From positions 1 through 43,545 of the forward strand of contig NZ_JAGIBD010000030.1 in assembly GCF_017744555.1 (NCBI RefSeq): DNA of 43,545 nucleotides, given 5' to 3'. Each line of letters opens with the position of its first letter. Position 1 is the first letter of the stretch. Below are positions 15,197-24,621 of this stretch, piece after piece. This stretch comes from Cellulomonas sp. (lineage in GTDB: Bacteria > Actinomycetota > Actinomycetes > Actinomycetales > Cellulomonadaceae). The translations under genes were made by a program, and so were the position numbers. The notes under the pieces were generated by a model, which did no database searches, had not been told where the DNA came from, and worked only from the letters and a program-made list of their open reading frames with translations.

Positions 15197-16502
15197 GAAC
15201 CGCGTCCGGCACCGGGGTGGTCTCCGCCGCCCCCGCAGCGAGCAGCCGACGCTGCGCCCGCCCGCCCACGGATGCAGCGGCGGCGCCGAGCAGCGCGACG
15301 ACCGGGACCACCACGAACGCCTGGTGGGCGCCGACGGCGTCGGCCAGCGCCCCGAGCGCGAACGGCGCGACGCCGACCGCGACGCTCCCCGCGAAGGTCG
15401 CACGGCCCTGCGCCCGGTCGCCGGAGCCCGAGGCGGTGGCGAGCAGGAGCGAGATCGACAGCGGGTACTGCGCTCCGTAGCCGAGGCCGGCGACGACCAG
15501 CCCCGCGATCGCGACACCCGGCGACGTGGCGGTCCACAGCACCGCCCAGCCGACGATCGAGACGAGGAACGACCCCGCGAGCAGCAGCGCGGGTGACACC
15601 CGGAGCGACACCGGCCCGACGACGAACCGGATCGCCGCCATGCCGAGCACGAGGCCGGCCGTCGTGGCCGCCGCGATCCCGGCACCGGCGCCCGTCTGCT
15701 CGCGCACGAGGTCGGTGGACCAGTAGGTCGTGGCGAACTCCAGCGAGACGCCCGCGACGAGCGACGCGAGGAAGCACCAGGCGGGGATCCGCGCCAGGCG
15801 CCGCGACCGCTCGGCGGCATCGTCGACGACCTGGGCGTCGAGGGACACGCCGTCGGGCGGCGTCGCGGCGGGCAGGTCGACGACGACCGCCTCCTCGGAC
15901 GCCCGCCGTCGGTCGCGCGGCGGCGTCATCGCCCCGCCGACGGGCAGCCGGGAGTAGAGCAGGGCGCTCGCCACGGCGAGCACAGCCGTCACCGCGACCG
16001 CGGGCCGCCACCCCCAGCCGAGCGCGACGGTCGCACCGACCGCGAGCGGACCGACCAGCCCGACGCTCGCGCCGACCCCGTTCGCCTCGGTCACGGCAGC
16101 GGACGCGGCGGGTCCGTGGTGCACGACCAGCCCGGGCTGGGCGGACGCGATCGCGACGTTGCCGCCGAGGGACAAGAACAGCATCGCGGTCAGGCTCCAC
16201 GCGAGGCCGGGGGCCGCGAGGATCGCGACGATGCCGGCCGCGACGAGCAGGCACGACGACACGAGCGCGGACCGTCGGCCCCGGGTCCGCACGAGCCAGG
16301 GAGCGACGAACGCGGCGGCGATCCCGCCGACCGCCATGGCCGTCCCGTGCAGGCCCGCCTGCGCGCTGCTGATGCCGAGGTCGTCGGCGAGCAGCGGCAC
16401 GCTCGGGTTGAAGCTGTAGAGCAGCCAGCCCCACACGATGAAGCTGCCGTACAGGGTGACCGTGAACCGGTCACGTCGCAGGCGCGGGGTGGGTGGTGCC
16501 AT
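15192..16502 (-). CDS. MFS transporter
   Basis: A 436-residue major facilitator with twelve predicted helices and a long cytosolic loop (about 203-238) between the two halves. The helix 2-3 loop reads RTRGRRSALV, close to the MFS A-like motif. The substrate is not evident; it looks most like the general efflux/sugar-type MFS group. The ATG start 16502 has TAGTCT 6 nt upstream, so it is probably leaderless. It precedes the xylanase on the same strand, which makes a link to sugar uptake or export possible but unproven. Confidence 0.85.
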   Translation of the reverse strand: MAPPTPRLRRDRFTVTLYGSFIVWGWLLYSFNPSVPLLADDLGISSAQAGLHGTAMAVGGIAAAFVAPWLVRTRGRRSALVSSCLLVAAGIVAILAAPGLAWSLTAMLFLSLGGNVAIASAQPGLVVHHGPAASAAVTEANGVGASVGLVGPLAVGATVALGWGWRPAVAVTAVLAVASALLYSRLPVGGAMTPPRDRRRASEEAVVVDLPAATPPDGVSLDAQVVDDAAERSRRLARIPAWCFLASLVAGVSLEFATTYWSTDLVREQTGAGAGIAAATTAGLVLGMAAIRFVVGPVSLRVSPALLLAGSFLVSIVGWAVLWTATSPGVAIAGLVVAGLGYGAQYPLSISLLLATASGSGDRAQGRATFAGSVAVGVAPFALGALADAVGAHQAFVVVPVVALLGAAAASVGGRAQRRLLAAGAAETTPVPDAVR

Positions 16503-16508
16503 GCGCGC

Positions 16509-16514
16509 AGACTA
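16509..16514 (-). promoter_or_regulatory. -10 element TAGTCT for the MFS gene
   Basis: TAGTCT on the minus strand lies 6 nt before ATG 16502, implying a leaderless transcript starting near the start codon. Confidence 0.55.
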
Positions 16515-16519
16515 CGTGC

Positions 16520-16566
16520 CGTCCGGCGCCGTCCCGAGGCCCGAGGTCCCGGGGTGGCGCCGGACG
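16520..16566. terminator. Hairpin terminator after the ABC exporter operon
   Basis: Arms 16520-16530 and 16556-16566 are exact complements (CGTCCGGCGCC) and pairing continues inward for about six more pairs. It begins 8 nt after the ABC stop codon and separates that operon from the MFS promoter. No U-tract. Confidence 0.75.
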
Positions 16567-16574
16567 GGTGAACG

Positions 16575-18569
16575 TCACTCGACGGGCGACACCGCCGCCG
16601 CGAACTGGCTCGCGTACAGCCGCGCGTACGCGCCCTCGGCGGCGAGGAGCTCGTCGTGCGAACCCTGCTCGACGATCGCGCCGTGCTCCATCACGAGGAT
16701 CACGTCGGCGTCCCGGATGGTCGACAGCCGGTGCGCGATGACGAACGACGTCCGCCCGGCCCGCAGCGCGTTCATGGCCTGCTGGACGAGCACCTCGGTG
16801 CGGGTGTCGACCGAGGACGTCGCCTCGTCGAGGATGAGGATCGACGGGTCGGCCAGGAACGCGCGCGCGATGGTGAGCAGCTGCTTCTCCCCCGCCGACA
16901 CGTTCGAGCCCTCGTCGTCGACCACCGTGCCGTAGCCGTCGGTGAGCGTGCGCACGAACCGGTCGACGTGCGTCGCCTCGGCCGCCGCGACGATCTCCTC
17001 GTGCGTGGCGCCGTCGACGCCGTACGCGATGTTCTCCGCGAGCGTGCCGCCGAACAGCCACGTGTCCTGCAGCACCATGCCCATCTGCGAGCGCAGCGCG
17101 TGCCGGGTCATGTCGCGCGTGTCGACGCCGTCGAGCGTGATCCGCCCGGAGTCCACCTCGTAGAACCGCATGAGGAGGTTGACGAGCGTCGTCTTGCCCG
17201 CGCCCGTCGGCCCGACGATCGCGATCGTCTGCCCGGGCTCGGCCACCAGCGACAGGTCCTCGATGAGCGGCTTGTCCGGCGAGTAGCTGAACGCCACGTT
17301 CTCGAACGCGACCCGCCCCCGCACGGGCTGGTCGGGCGTGACCGGCTCGGCCGGGTCCGGGTCCTGCTCGGGCGCGTCGAGCAGCGCAAACACCCGCTCG
17401 GCGGACGCGACGCCGGACTGCAGCAGGTTCGCCATCGACGCGATCTGGTTGATCGGCTGGCTGAACTGCCGCGAGTACTGGATGAACGCCTGCACGTCAC
17501 CGAGCGACATCGTGCCGGACGCGACCCAGAGGCCGCCGACGACGGCGACGATCAGGTAGTTGACGTTCGACACGAACCCGAGCGCCGGCTGGATCGTCCC
17601 GGAGATGAACTGCGCCTTGAAGCTCGACTGGTACAGCTTCTCGTTGCGCTCGGCGAACACCTCGGCGGCCTCCTGCTGCCGGCCGAAGACGGTGACGAGC
17701 GAGTGCCCCGTGTACATCTCCTCGATGTGCGCGTTGAGCTGACCGGTCTGCGCCCACTGGTCGATGAACTGCGGCCGCGACCGCTTCGCGATCATGGCGG
17801 CGATCCACACCGACAGCGGCACCGTGACGAGCGCGATGAGCGCGAGGAGCGGCGAGATCCAGAACATCATCGCGAGCACGCCGACGACGGTGAGCACCGA
17901 CGTGATGAGCTGCGACAGCGTCTGCTGGAGCGACTGGGCGACGTTGTCGATGTCGTTCGTGACCTTGCTCAGCAGCTCGCCGCGCGGCTGGCCGTCGACG
18001 TAGCTGAGCGGCAGCCGCGACAGCTTGGCCTCGACCTTCTCGCGCAGCGTGTAGACGGTCCGCTGGACGACGCCCGCGGTGAGCCGGCCCTGGATCCAGC
18101 CGAACAGGAACGCCCCGAGGTACACGAGGAGCACGACGAGCAGGATGGTGCGCAGCTGGTCGAAGTCGATGCCCTGGCCGGGCACCACGTTCATGCCCTG
18201 GAGCATGTCGGCCTGCTGGTCCTGTCCCTGCGCCCGCAGTCCGGCGACGGCCTGCTCCTTCGTGATGCCCGCGGGCAGCAGCCGCCCGGCGACGCCGTCG
18301 AAGATCACGTTGGTCGCGTTGCCCAGCAGCTTGGGCCCGATCACGGACAGGGTCACCGACGCCACGGCGAGCACGACGACGCCCACGAGGACGAGCCGCT
18401 CGGAGCGCAGCTCGCGCAGGAACCGGGCACCGGAGCCGCGGAAGTCCATGGACTTCTCGGTGGGCATGCCCGCCGCACCCATCCAGGCCGCGGGGCCGCC
18501 GCGAGGACCGGGTCGGCCGCCGGTGCCGGGGCGGGGTGCCACCGGGGCGGCGGGACGCTGGCCGCTCAT
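16575..18569 (-). CDS. ABC exporter half-transporter, catalytic (canonical Walker B) subunit
   Basis: A 664-residue fused membrane and ATPase subunit, the second of a pair. A Gly/Pro/Arg-rich N-terminus (1-35) leads to six helices (about 58-375) with a long extracellular insert at 91-137 (Gln/Asp-rich). The nucleotide-binding domain has Walker A GPTGAGKT (453-460), Walker B ILILDE with catalytic E582, and switch His H613, but the signature is NVSAGEKQ instead of SGGQ. Paired with its partner it should make one active and one degenerate ATP site, as in TM287/288 or BmrCD. Its ATG overlaps the partner's stop (ATGA). The substrate is unknown; drug or lipid export is typical. Confidence 0.92.
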   Translation of the reverse strand: MSGQRPAAPVAPRPGTGGRPGPRGGPAAWMGAAGMPTEKSMDFRGSGARFLRELRSERLVLVGVVVLAVASVTLSVIGPKLLGNATNVIFDGVAGRLLPAGITKEQAVAGLRAQGQDQQADMLQGMNVVPGQGIDFDQLRTILLVVLLVYLGAFLFGWIQGRLTAGVVQRTVYTLREKVEAKLSRLPLSYVDGQPRGELLSKVTNDIDNVAQSLQQTLSQLITSVLTVVGVLAMMFWISPLLALIALVTVPLSVWIAAMIAKRSRPQFIDQWAQTGQLNAHIEEMYTGHSLVTVFGRQQEAAEVFAERNEKLYQSSFKAQFISGTIQPALGFVSNVNYLIVAVVGGLWVASGTMSLGDVQAFIQYSRQFSQPINQIASMANLLQSGVASAERVFALLDAPEQDPDPAEPVTPDQPVRGRVAFENVAFSYSPDKPLIEDLSLVAEPGQTIAIVGPTGAGKTTLVNLLMRFYEVDSGRITLDGVDTRDMTRHALRSQMGMVLQDTWLFGGTLAENIAYGVDGATHEEIVAAAEATHVDRFVRTLTDGYGTVVDDEGSNVSAGEKQLLTIARAFLADPSILILDEATSSVDTRTEVLVQQAMNALRAGRTSFVIAHRLSTIRDADVILVMEHGAIVEQGSHDELLAAEGAYARLYASQFAAAVSPVE

Positions 18570-20302
18570 GCTGCCTCCTCCGCGCTGACCTGCGAGTACA
18601 CGATCTCGCGGTACGTCTCCGACGACTCCAGCAGCTCGCGGTGCGTACCGACGCCCACGACGGCGCCGTCCTCGAGCACGACGATCTTGTCGGCGTGCCG
18701 GATCGTCGCGACGCGCTGCGCGACCACGAGCACCGTCGCGTCGCGGGTCTCCGGGACGAGCGCCGCCCGCAGGGCCGCGTCGGTCGCGTAGTCGAGCGCC
18801 GAGAACGAGTCGTCGAACAGGTAGATGTGCGGTCGTCGGACGAGCGCTCTCGCGATCGCGAGCCGTTGCCGTTGGCCGCCGGACACGTTGGTGCCGCCCT
18901 GCGTGATCGGCGCGTCGAGCCCGCCGTCCAGCTCCTCGACGAACGACCGTGCCTGCGCGACCTCCAACGCGTGCCAGAGCTCGTCGTCGGACGCGCCCGG
19001 CCGGCCGTACTCGAGGTTCGAGCGTACGGTCCCGGCGAACAGGTACGGCTTCTGCGGCACGATCCCGACCTGCGACCACAGGTCCTCGGGATCGAGGTCC
19101 CGCACGTCGACGCCGTCGACGAGCACCGCACCCTCCGTGACGTCGAACAGGCGCGGCACGAGGTTGAGCAGCGACGTCTTCCCGGATCCCGTGGACCCGA
19201 TGATCGCGGTCGTCTTGCCGGGCTCCGCGACGAGGTCGACGGAGTGCAGCACGGCCTCCTCGGCCCCCGGGTAGCGGAACTCGACGCCGCGCAGCTCCAG
19301 CAGGCCCGGCCGCACGCGCCGCAGCGGCTGCGCCTCGACGGGCGGGAGGACGGACGTGTCCGTCGTGAGCACCTCGCCGATGCGCTCGGCGGACACGACG
19401 GCGCGCGGCACCATCACGAACATCATCGTCGACATCATCACCGCGAAGAGGATGTAGGCGATGTAGCTGAGGAACGCCGTGAGTGCCCCGATCTGCATCG
19501 AGCCGTCGTCGATGAGCCGCGCGCCGAACCACAGCACGAGCACGCTCGTCACGTTGAGCACGAGCATGACGACGGGAAACATCAGCGCCATCAGCTGTCC
19601 GGTCTTGAGCGAGGCGTCGTACAGGTCGCGGTTGGCGGTCGCGAACCGCGCCGACTCGCGCTGCTCCCGGACGAACGCCCGCACGACCCGGATGCCCGCG
19701 ATCTGCTCGCGCAGCACCCGGTTGATCGCGTCGATGCGCTTCTGCATGGACCGGAAGTAGGGCACCATCCGCGACACGATGAGGCCGATGACGACGGCCA
19801 GCACCGGCACGGCGAACAGCAGCGTCGCCGAGAGCTGGGCGTTCTCCCGCAGCGCCATCACGACGCCGCCGACCAGCATGATCGGCGCCATGATCATGAA
19901 GGTGAACGTCATGAGCGTCACCATCTGCACCTGCTGCACGTCGTTCGTCGTGCGCGTGATGAGCGTGGGTGCGCCGAACTTGCCGACCTCCTGCGCCGAG
20001 AACGTCTGGACGTGCCCGAACAGCCGCGCGCGGACGTCACGGCCGAACGCCATGGCGGCCTTGGCGCCGAAGTAGACGGCGACGATCGCGCACACCACCT
20101 GGACGAGGCTCACGGCGAGCATCACGCCGCCGAGCCGCATGATCTCGCCGGTGTCACCGGTGACGACGCCGTCGTCGATGATGCGCGCGTTGAGGCTGGG
20201 GAGGTACAGCGTCGCCATCGTCTGCACGAGCTGCAGGACGACGACCGCGGTCACGGCGCCGCGGTACGGGCGCAGGTGCTCGCGGAGCAGCCGGAGGAGC
20301 AT
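18566..20302 (-). CDS. ABC exporter half-transporter, degenerate-site subunit
   Basis: A 578-residue fused subunit with six helices in 15-300 and the ATPase domain from about 335. Walker A GSTGSGKT (369-376) and signature VSGGQ (473-477) are intact, but Walker B ends LFDD, with D498 in place of the catalytic Glu, and the switch position is Gln 529 (AQRV) instead of His. These are the hallmarks of the degenerate half in heterodimeric exporters. Its ATG shares one base with the TetR stop (TGATG) and its stop overlaps the next subunit, so all three are coupled. Confidence 0.92.
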   Translation of the reverse strand: MLLRLLREHLRPYRGAVTAVVVLQLVQTMATLYLPSLNARIIDDGVVTGDTGEIMRLGGVMLAVSLVQVVCAIVAVYFGAKAAMAFGRDVRARLFGHVQTFSAQEVGKFGAPTLITRTTNDVQQVQMVTLMTFTFMIMAPIMLVGGVVMALRENAQLSATLLFAVPVLAVVIGLIVSRMVPYFRSMQKRIDAINRVLREQIAGIRVVRAFVREQRESARFATANRDLYDASLKTGQLMALMFPVVMLVLNVTSVLVLWFGARLIDDGSMQIGALTAFLSYIAYILFAVMMSTMMFVMVPRAVVSAERIGEVLTTDTSVLPPVEAQPLRRVRPGLLELRGVEFRYPGAEEAVLHSVDLVAEPGKTTAIIGSTGSGKTSLLNLVPRLFDVTEGAVLVDGVDVRDLDPEDLWSQVGIVPQKPYLFAGTVRSNLEYGRPGASDDELWHALEVAQARSFVEELDGGLDAPITQGGTNVSGGQRQRLAIARALVRRPHIYLFDDSFSALDYATDAALRAALVPETRDATVLVVAQRVATIRHADKIVVLEDGAVVGVGTHRELLESSETYREIVYSQVSAEEAA

Positions 20303-21015
20303 CAGGAGGTCCTCTCGAGAACGGGTGCGGACGGGGGTGCGGTGCGGTCGCGGACGGGGCCGGGAGCCAGGACGCCGTGCAGGAGGAGGTCGACGAGGTC
20401 GGCGGGGTCGTGCGCGGGGGGCGGGACGCCGCGGCGCATCGCCTGGCCAGACTGCATCGCGCTGCCGAGGACCACCACGTCGAACAGCTCGGCCACGCGC
20501 TCGACGGGGATGCGGAACGACGGGGCGTCCGCCCGCAGCATGTCGATGACGGCCGCCTTGACGGCCGCGGCGCCGGCCTCCTGGTTCGCCATCCACTCCT
20601 GCCGCCCGCGCTCGGCCTCCGCCTCGGCCCGCTCGGGCATGGCGCGGGTGACCTCGTGCATCAGGGCGAACCACCGGACCATCGAGCCCACACGGTCGAA
20701 GCCGATGGCGACGAGGGTCAGCAGCCGGTCGCGCAGCGGCAACGAGCGGTCGATGGCCTCGATGTCCGGCAAGGCCGACGCGGGGTCGAGCGCGGCGAAC
20801 ACGGCGGCCCGCATGAGGGTGGCCTTGTCGTCGAAGACGCGGAACAGCGTCCCCTCGGCGACACCGGCTGCCTCGGCCAGCTCGCGGGTGGTGGCGGAGA
20901 TGCCACGTTCGAGGATCACGGGCCCGACGGCCCGGAGGATCGACCGGCGACGCTCCTCGGGCGGGAGCGGAGAGGCCCGGCCCGCTCGGGGTGACTCCTG
21001 CACGGCGACGTTCAT
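20302..21015 (-). CDS. TetR family regulator of the ABC exporter
   Basis: A 237-residue one-component regulator. The N-terminal helix-turn-helix (about 24-65) reads ILRAVGPVILERGISATTRELAEAAGVAEGTLFRVFDDK in two overlapping parts, typical of TetR. The remaining helical C-terminal domain should bind a small ligand. It is the first gene of the exporter operon and a perfect palindrome lies 16 nt upstream, so autorepression relieved by an exporter substrate is the natural model. ATG 21015 has TACGTT 6 nt upstream (leaderless). Confidence 0.92.
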   Translation of the reverse strand: MNVAVQESPRAGRASPLPPEERRRSILRAVGPVILERGISATTRELAEAAGVAEGTLFRVFDDKATLMRAAVFAALDPASALPDIEAIDRSLPLRDRLLTLVAIGFDRVGSMVRWFALMHEVTRAMPERAEAEAERGRQEWMANQEAGAAAVKAAVIDMLRADAPSFRIPVERVAELFDVVVLGSAMQSGQAMRRGVPPPAHDPADLVDLLLHGVLAPGPVRDRTAPPSAPVLERTS

Positions 21016-21021
21016 GCGGCG

Positions 21022-21027
21022 AACGTA
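21022..21027 (-). promoter_or_regulatory. -10 element TACGTT for the TetR-ABC operon
   Basis: TACGTT on the minus strand lies 6 nt before ATG 21015. The operator at 21031-21046 sits directly upstream, in the -10/-35 spacer. Confidence 0.55.
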
Positions 21028-21030
21028 ACT

Positions 21031-21046
21031 GAGTGAGCACTCACTC
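21031..21046. promoter_or_regulatory. TetR-type operator palindrome
   Basis: GAGTGAG-CA-CTCACTC is a perfect inverted repeat with 7-bp arms. It covers the promoter spacer of the TetR operon, where bound repressor would exclude RNA polymerase. Confidence 0.75.
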
Positions 21047-21060
21047 CGCCACGGAAAACG

Positions 21061-21099
21061 GCGACGCCCCCGTTCGCTCTGGGTGAACGGGGGCGTCGC
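21061..21099 (-). terminator. Rho-independent terminator of the SPFH/NfeD operon
   Basis: Arms 21061-21075 and 21085-21099 form a perfect 15-bp stem with a 9-nt loop. On the minus strand it is followed by CGTTTTCC, the only clear T-run after a hairpin in this window. It lies 7 nt past the SPFH stop codon. Confidence 0.88.
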
Positions 21100-21105
21100 T
21101 GCTGC

Positions 21106-22305
21106 TCACTGCTGCGGGGCGTCCTCCGGCGGAGCGGCCTGCGGGTTCGGCGCGGGCGGGTTCGGAGGCACCGGCGGCTGCGCCGCGCGCTGCGGCACCG
21201 CGGGCGCCCCGGGCCGCTGGCCCAGCTCGACGGTCGGGTCGAACGGCACGCCGCTCAGCGTGCCGGCGCTCGTCGCGTCGGCCGTCGCGGCCGCCGACTC
21301 ACGACGGGCCTCCGCGAGCGCCTCGGCCGGGTCGGTCAGCGCGACCGGCGGCAGCTCGTCGCCCAGCGGCGACGCGCCCGGCTCGCGCACGGGCTCGCCA
21401 CCCTCGGGCACGAACCCTCCCCCGAAGCCCTTCGCGAGCTGGCCGAGCGCACCGGACAGCTCGGACGGCAGGAACCACATCTTGTTCGACGGGCTCTGCG
21501 CGATCTTCGGCAACGTCTGCAGGTACTGGTAGGCCAGCAGCTTCGGGTCGGCGTCGCCACGGTGCACGGCGTCGAACACCTGCAGGATGGCGCGCGCCTC
21601 GCCCTCGGCCGTGAGGATCGTCGCCTGCGCCGAACCCTCGGCCCGCAGGATCGCGGCCTGCTTCTCGCCCTCGGCGGTGAGGATCTGCGACTGCTTGACG
21701 CCCTCGGCCGTGAGGATCGCGGCACGCCGGTCCCGCTCGGCGCGCATCTGCTGCTCCATCGAGCCCTTGATGCTGTCCGGCGGGTCGATCGACTTGAGCT
21801 CGACGCGGTTCACGCGGACACCCCAGCGGCCGGTCGCCTCGTCGAGCACGCCGCGCAGCTGGCCGTTGATCTGGTCGCGGCTCGTCAGCGTCTGCTCGAG
21901 GTCCATCGACCCAACGACGTTACGCAGCGTCGTGACGGTGAGCTGCTCGATGCCCTGGATGTAGTTGGCGATCTCGTACACCGCGTACCGCGGCTCGGTG
22001 ACCTGGAAGTAGATGACCGTGTCGATGCTCACGACGAGGTTGTCGGACGTGATCACCGGTTGCGGCGGGAACGACACGACCTGCTCGCGCAGGTCCACGC
22101 CGGCGCGGACCCGGTCGACGAACGGGATCAGCAGATGAAGCCCGGCGTCGAGCGTCTTCTTGTACCGACCGAGCCGTTCGACGATGAGCGCGGCGGCCTG
22201 CGGCACGATGCGCACCGACCGGACGAGCCCGACGATCACGAACAGCAGAGCGAGCCCGAGCACGAGGTACAGCGCGATCTGACCCGCGTTGGTCGTGTCG
22301 TCCAT
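21106..22305 (-). CDS. SPFH/band 7 (stomatin-like) membrane protein
   Basis: A 399-residue protein with one N-terminal helix (about 8-28), a band 7 domain (about 30-190), and a helical region with repeated ILTAEG units (about 197-238) typical of the prohibitin/stomatin coiled coil. The C-terminal 110 residues are Pro/Ala/Gln-rich and probably disordered. Such proteins form oligomeric membrane scaffolds and often partner with NfeD, which is the gene immediately upstream here. ATG 22305 has an AGGAGG site. No protease gene is adjacent. Confidence 0.92.
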   Translation of the reverse strand: MDDTTNAGQIALYLVLGLALLFVIVGLVRSVRIVPQAAALIVERLGRYKKTLDAGLHLLIPFVDRVRAGVDLREQVVSFPPQPVITSDNLVVSIDTVIYFQVTEPRYAVYEIANYIQGIEQLTVTTLRNVVGSMDLEQTLTSRDQINGQLRGVLDEATGRWGVRVNRVELKSIDPPDSIKGSMEQQMRAERDRRAAILTAEGVKQSQILTAEGEKQAAILRAEGSAQATILTAEGEARAILQVFDAVHRGDADPKLLAYQYLQTLPKIAQSPSNKMWFLPSELSGALGQLAKGFGGGFVPEGGEPVREPGASPLGDELPPVALTDPAEALAEARRESAAATADATSAGTLSGVPFDPTVELGQRPGAPAVPQRAAQPPVPPNPPAPNPQAAPPEDAPQQ

Positions 22306-22373
22306 GGATCCTCCTGGGAGTCACGCGCCGACGAGCTCGCCGGCGCGGCGATGCGGGACCGGCGAGGGGCCGG

Positions 22374-22850
22374 TCAGGCGTGCGGGGCGGTGCCGCCGAC
22401 GCCGGGAACTGCGCCGGGCCCGGTGACCGACTGCGTCACGACGGCGGTGGCACCGTCGATCCGGGCGACCCGGACGGACGTGCCGGGCGGGATGGCGGCG
22501 CCGGCCTCGGCGCGCGCGCTCCACACCTCGCCGTTGAGCTTCACGCGGCCGGCGTCGACCGTCACGGTCGACACGACGACGGCGTCACGGCCGACGAGCG
22601 CGGCCGAGTTGGTCTCGACGAGCGGGCTGCGCTGGCGCAGGTGCCGCAGCAGCCAGGGGCGCAGCGCCCCCAGGAGCAGGGCGGAGGTCACGCCCGCGAC
22701 GAGGATCTGCACGGGGACGGAGGCGCCGAGGGCGTATGCCAGCGCGCCGGCGAGCGCCCCGCCGGCGAACATGAGGAACACGAGGCCGAGCGTCAGCATC
22801 TCCATGATGCCGAAGAGCAACGCCGCTCCGAGCCACCACAGCCAGTCCAT
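22374..22850 (-). CDS. NfeD family membrane protein
   Basis: A 158-residue protein with hydrophobic helices in about 5-65 and a C-terminal OB-fold domain (about 80-140: LVGRDAVVVSTV, GRVKLNGEVWSARA, IPPGTSVRVARIDGATAVV). This is the short NfeD1b-type form without a ClpP-like protease domain. It lies upstream of the SPFH gene in the same operon (68 bp gap), the classic NfeD/SPFH pairing. ATG 22850 has GGAGG 8 nt upstream. Confidence 0.9.
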   Translation of the reverse strand: MDWLWWLGAALLFGIMEMLTLGLVFLMFAGGALAGALAYALGASVPVQILVAGVTSALLLGALRPWLLRHLRQRSPLVETNSAALVGRDAVVVSTVTVDAGRVKLNGEVWSARAEAGAAIPPGTSVRVARIDGATAVVTQSVTGPGAVPGVGGTAPHA

Positions 22851-22904
22851 CAGGGCGACCTCCGTACCTGGTGAGGCCCGCCGAGGACCTCGATGTACAC
22901 ACCG

Positions 22905-22910
22905 ATCCTA
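22905..22910 (-). promoter_or_regulatory. Candidate -10 TAGGAT for nfeD
   Basis: TAGGAT on the minus strand lies about 55 nt before ATG 22850, giving a normal leader with a GGAGG site. The -35 region (CCAGAC) is weak. Confidence 0.4.
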
Positions 22911-22958
22911 GACGTCGGCTTTGCCTTCGTCTGGTGTTCTACCGACCAGAAACGTGGA

Positions 22959-23744
22959 TCAGCCGGCGGCGCGGGCGGACCAGCGGCCGTCCCGGTGGTC
23001 GACCACGAGGTCGACGCCGAACGCACCGGTGAGGTTGTCGGCCGTGAGCACCTCGTGCACCGGACCGGCCGCGTGCACCGTGCCGTCGCGCAGCAGCAGC
23101 ACGTGCGTGAAGCCGGGCGGGATCTCCTCGACGTGGTGCGTCACGAGCACCAGCACGGGCGAGCGCGGGTCGGCGGCCAGCTCGGCGAGCGCGGCGACCA
23201 GCTCCTCGCGGCCGCCCAGGTCGAGGCCCGCCGCGGGCTCGTCGAGGAGCAGCAGCTCGGGGTCGGTCATGAGCGACCGGGCGATCTGCACGCGCTTGCG
23301 CTCGCCCTCGCTCAGCGTCCCGAAGTACCGGTCCGCGAACCGGTCGACGCCGAACGCGCGCAGCAGGTCGGCGGCCCGGGACTCGTCGACCTGCTCGTAC
23401 GACTCCCGCCACCGCCCCGTCATCCCGTACGCGGCCGTGAGCACCACGTCGCGCACCGTCTCCCCCGCCGGGATCCGGTCCGCGAGCGCCGCGCTCGACA
23501 GCCCGATCCGGGGCCGCAGCTCGAACACGTCGACCCGACCGAGCCGCTCGCCCAGCAGGTCCGCGGTGCCGCTCGTCGGGTGCATCCGACCGGACGCGAC
23601 CTGCAGCATCGTCGTCTTGCCGGCGCCGTTGCGGCCCAGGACGACCCACCGCTCGCCCTCGCGCACCGTCCAGCTCACGCGGTCGAGGATCGTCGTCGTC
23701 CCCCGCCGGATCGTCACGGCCTGCAGGTCGAGCACGTCGGTCAT
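22959..23744 (-). CDS. Orphan ABC transporter ATP-binding protein (YlmA-like)
   Basis: A 261-residue ABC ATPase without a permease partner nearby. It has Walker A GRNGAGKTT (37-45), signature LSEGERKRVQIARSL, Walker B LLLLDEPAAGLD and an H-loop THHVEEIP. The ITIRRG-like TIRRGTTTILDRVSWTVREGERW opening resembles the YlmA/ModF group whose roles are unclear. ATG 23744 is chosen because TAGGGT lies 7 nt upstream; an upstream ATG at 23774 would precede the promoter. Confidence 0.82.
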   Translation of the reverse strand: MTDVLDLQAVTIRRGTTTILDRVSWTVREGERWVVLGRNGAGKTTMLQVASGRMHPTSGTADLLGERLGRVDVFELRPRIGLSSAALADRIPAGETVRDVVLTAAYGMTGRWRESYEQVDESRAADLLRAFGVDRFADRYFGTLSEGERKRVQIARSLMTDPELLLLDEPAAGLDLGGREELVAALAELAADPRSPVLVLVTHHVEEIPPGFTHVLLLRDGTVHAAGPVHEVLTADNLTGAFGVDLVVDHRDGRWSARAAG

Positions 23745-23751
23745 GGGGACG

Positions 23752-23757
23752 ACCCTA
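23752..23757 (-). promoter_or_regulatory. -10 element TAGGGT (leaderless ABC ATPase)
   Basis: TAGGGT lies 7 nt before ATG 23744. The hexamer and following bases are nearly identical to those in front of glgC (TAGGGT, then TC-A/G-TCCCC, then ATG). Confidence 0.6.
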
Positions 23758-23829
23758 ACCGGCGTCGACGTCACCGCGGGCCGCTCGACCGGCGTCGTGG
23801 CGTGGGCTGGGTCACGTGCGCGCGCCGCC

Positions 23830-23835
23830 TACGGT
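23830..23835 (+). promoter_or_regulatory. -10 element TACGGT (leaderless unknown protein)
   Basis: TACGGT lies 6 nt before GTG 23842 and decides that start within a much longer open frame. Confidence 0.5.
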
Positions 23836-23841
23836 GGTGCG

Positions 23842-24603
23842 GTGGACGCGACCCTCGAGCTGCCCCGATCCGTGCTGCTGGCGCTGTGGCTGTCGGAGCC
23901 CGCCGCGGACCGCGGGGCCCTGCTGCGGGCCGTGCAAGGCGACGACGAGCCGCACACGGTCCTCGACGGTGAGGACCCGCCCGGCCCGCTGAGCCGTCTG
24001 CTCGAGGCCTGCCGCGACCAGCCCCGGGACGTGGCGGCCGCGGTGCCCTCCCCGGGCGACCCGGCTGCCGTGCCTGCGCCGGTGAGCAGCGCCGCGCTCG
24101 ACGCGGGCGAGTGCGTGCTCGTCCGCACGCCGACCGCGTGCCTGGCCGCCGTGCCCGACGTCGAGCGCTTCGGCTCCGCCGTCGAGCCCGGGCACCTCGT
24201 CACCTGGCGGGTCCAGGAGGTGGCCGACTGGCGCACCGCCGTGCTGGGCACCACGGGCTCGCTCGCGGAGGCCGAGCTCGCGCTGCGGCAGGGCCTCATC
24301 GACGCGACCGAGGCGCTCGTCAAGCTCGACGTCGCTCGCTGGCGCCCGGAGGCGGCCGAGCAGATCGTGGCGCTGCGGGACGCCCAGGTGCCCGGCTGGC
24401 GCCTGCCCGACGGGCTCGACGGACGGCGGGTCCGGGTGCTCGCGAGCGCGGCACGGCTCCGCGGGATCGTCGCGCTCGCGGCGAGCGACGACGGAGGGGC
24501 CGTCAACCTGTGGCAGGCGGACCAGCGGTCGACGGCGCTGCGCGAGGTCGACCGGGTGGCGCGGCGGGCGATGGGGGCGGCGGCGACGACCGTCGCGCGC
24601 TGA
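23842..24603 (+). CDS. Protein of unknown function
   Basis: A 253-residue acidic soluble protein without signal peptide or membrane helix. I do not recognise a domain. It is a mixed alpha/beta protein: ELPRSVLLALWLSEP at the start, a variable Pro-rich stretch (about 55-75), a central beta region (CVLVRTPTACLAAVPDV, HLVTWRVQEV), a helix-rich middle, and a C-terminal GRRVRVLASAARLRGIVALA. Codon usage matches its neighbours. It is monocistronic, divergent from the ABC ATPase and convergent with glgA. The reading frame is open well upstream; GTG 23842 is chosen from the -10 spacing. Confidence 0.75.
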   Translation: MDATLELPRSVLLALWLSEPAADRGALLRAVQGDDEPHTVLDGEDPPGPLSRLLEACRDQPRDVAAAVPSPGDPAAVPAPVSSAALDAGECVLVRTPTACLAAVPDVERFGSAVEPGHLVTWRVQEVADWRTAVLGTTGSLAEAELALRQGLIDATEALVKLDVARWRPEAAEQIVALRDAQVPGWRLPDGLDGRRVRVLASAARLRGIVALAASDDGGAVNLWQADQRSTALREVDRVARRAMGAAATTVAR

Positions 24604-24621
24604 GCCCGCCCGTCGGCCCGG

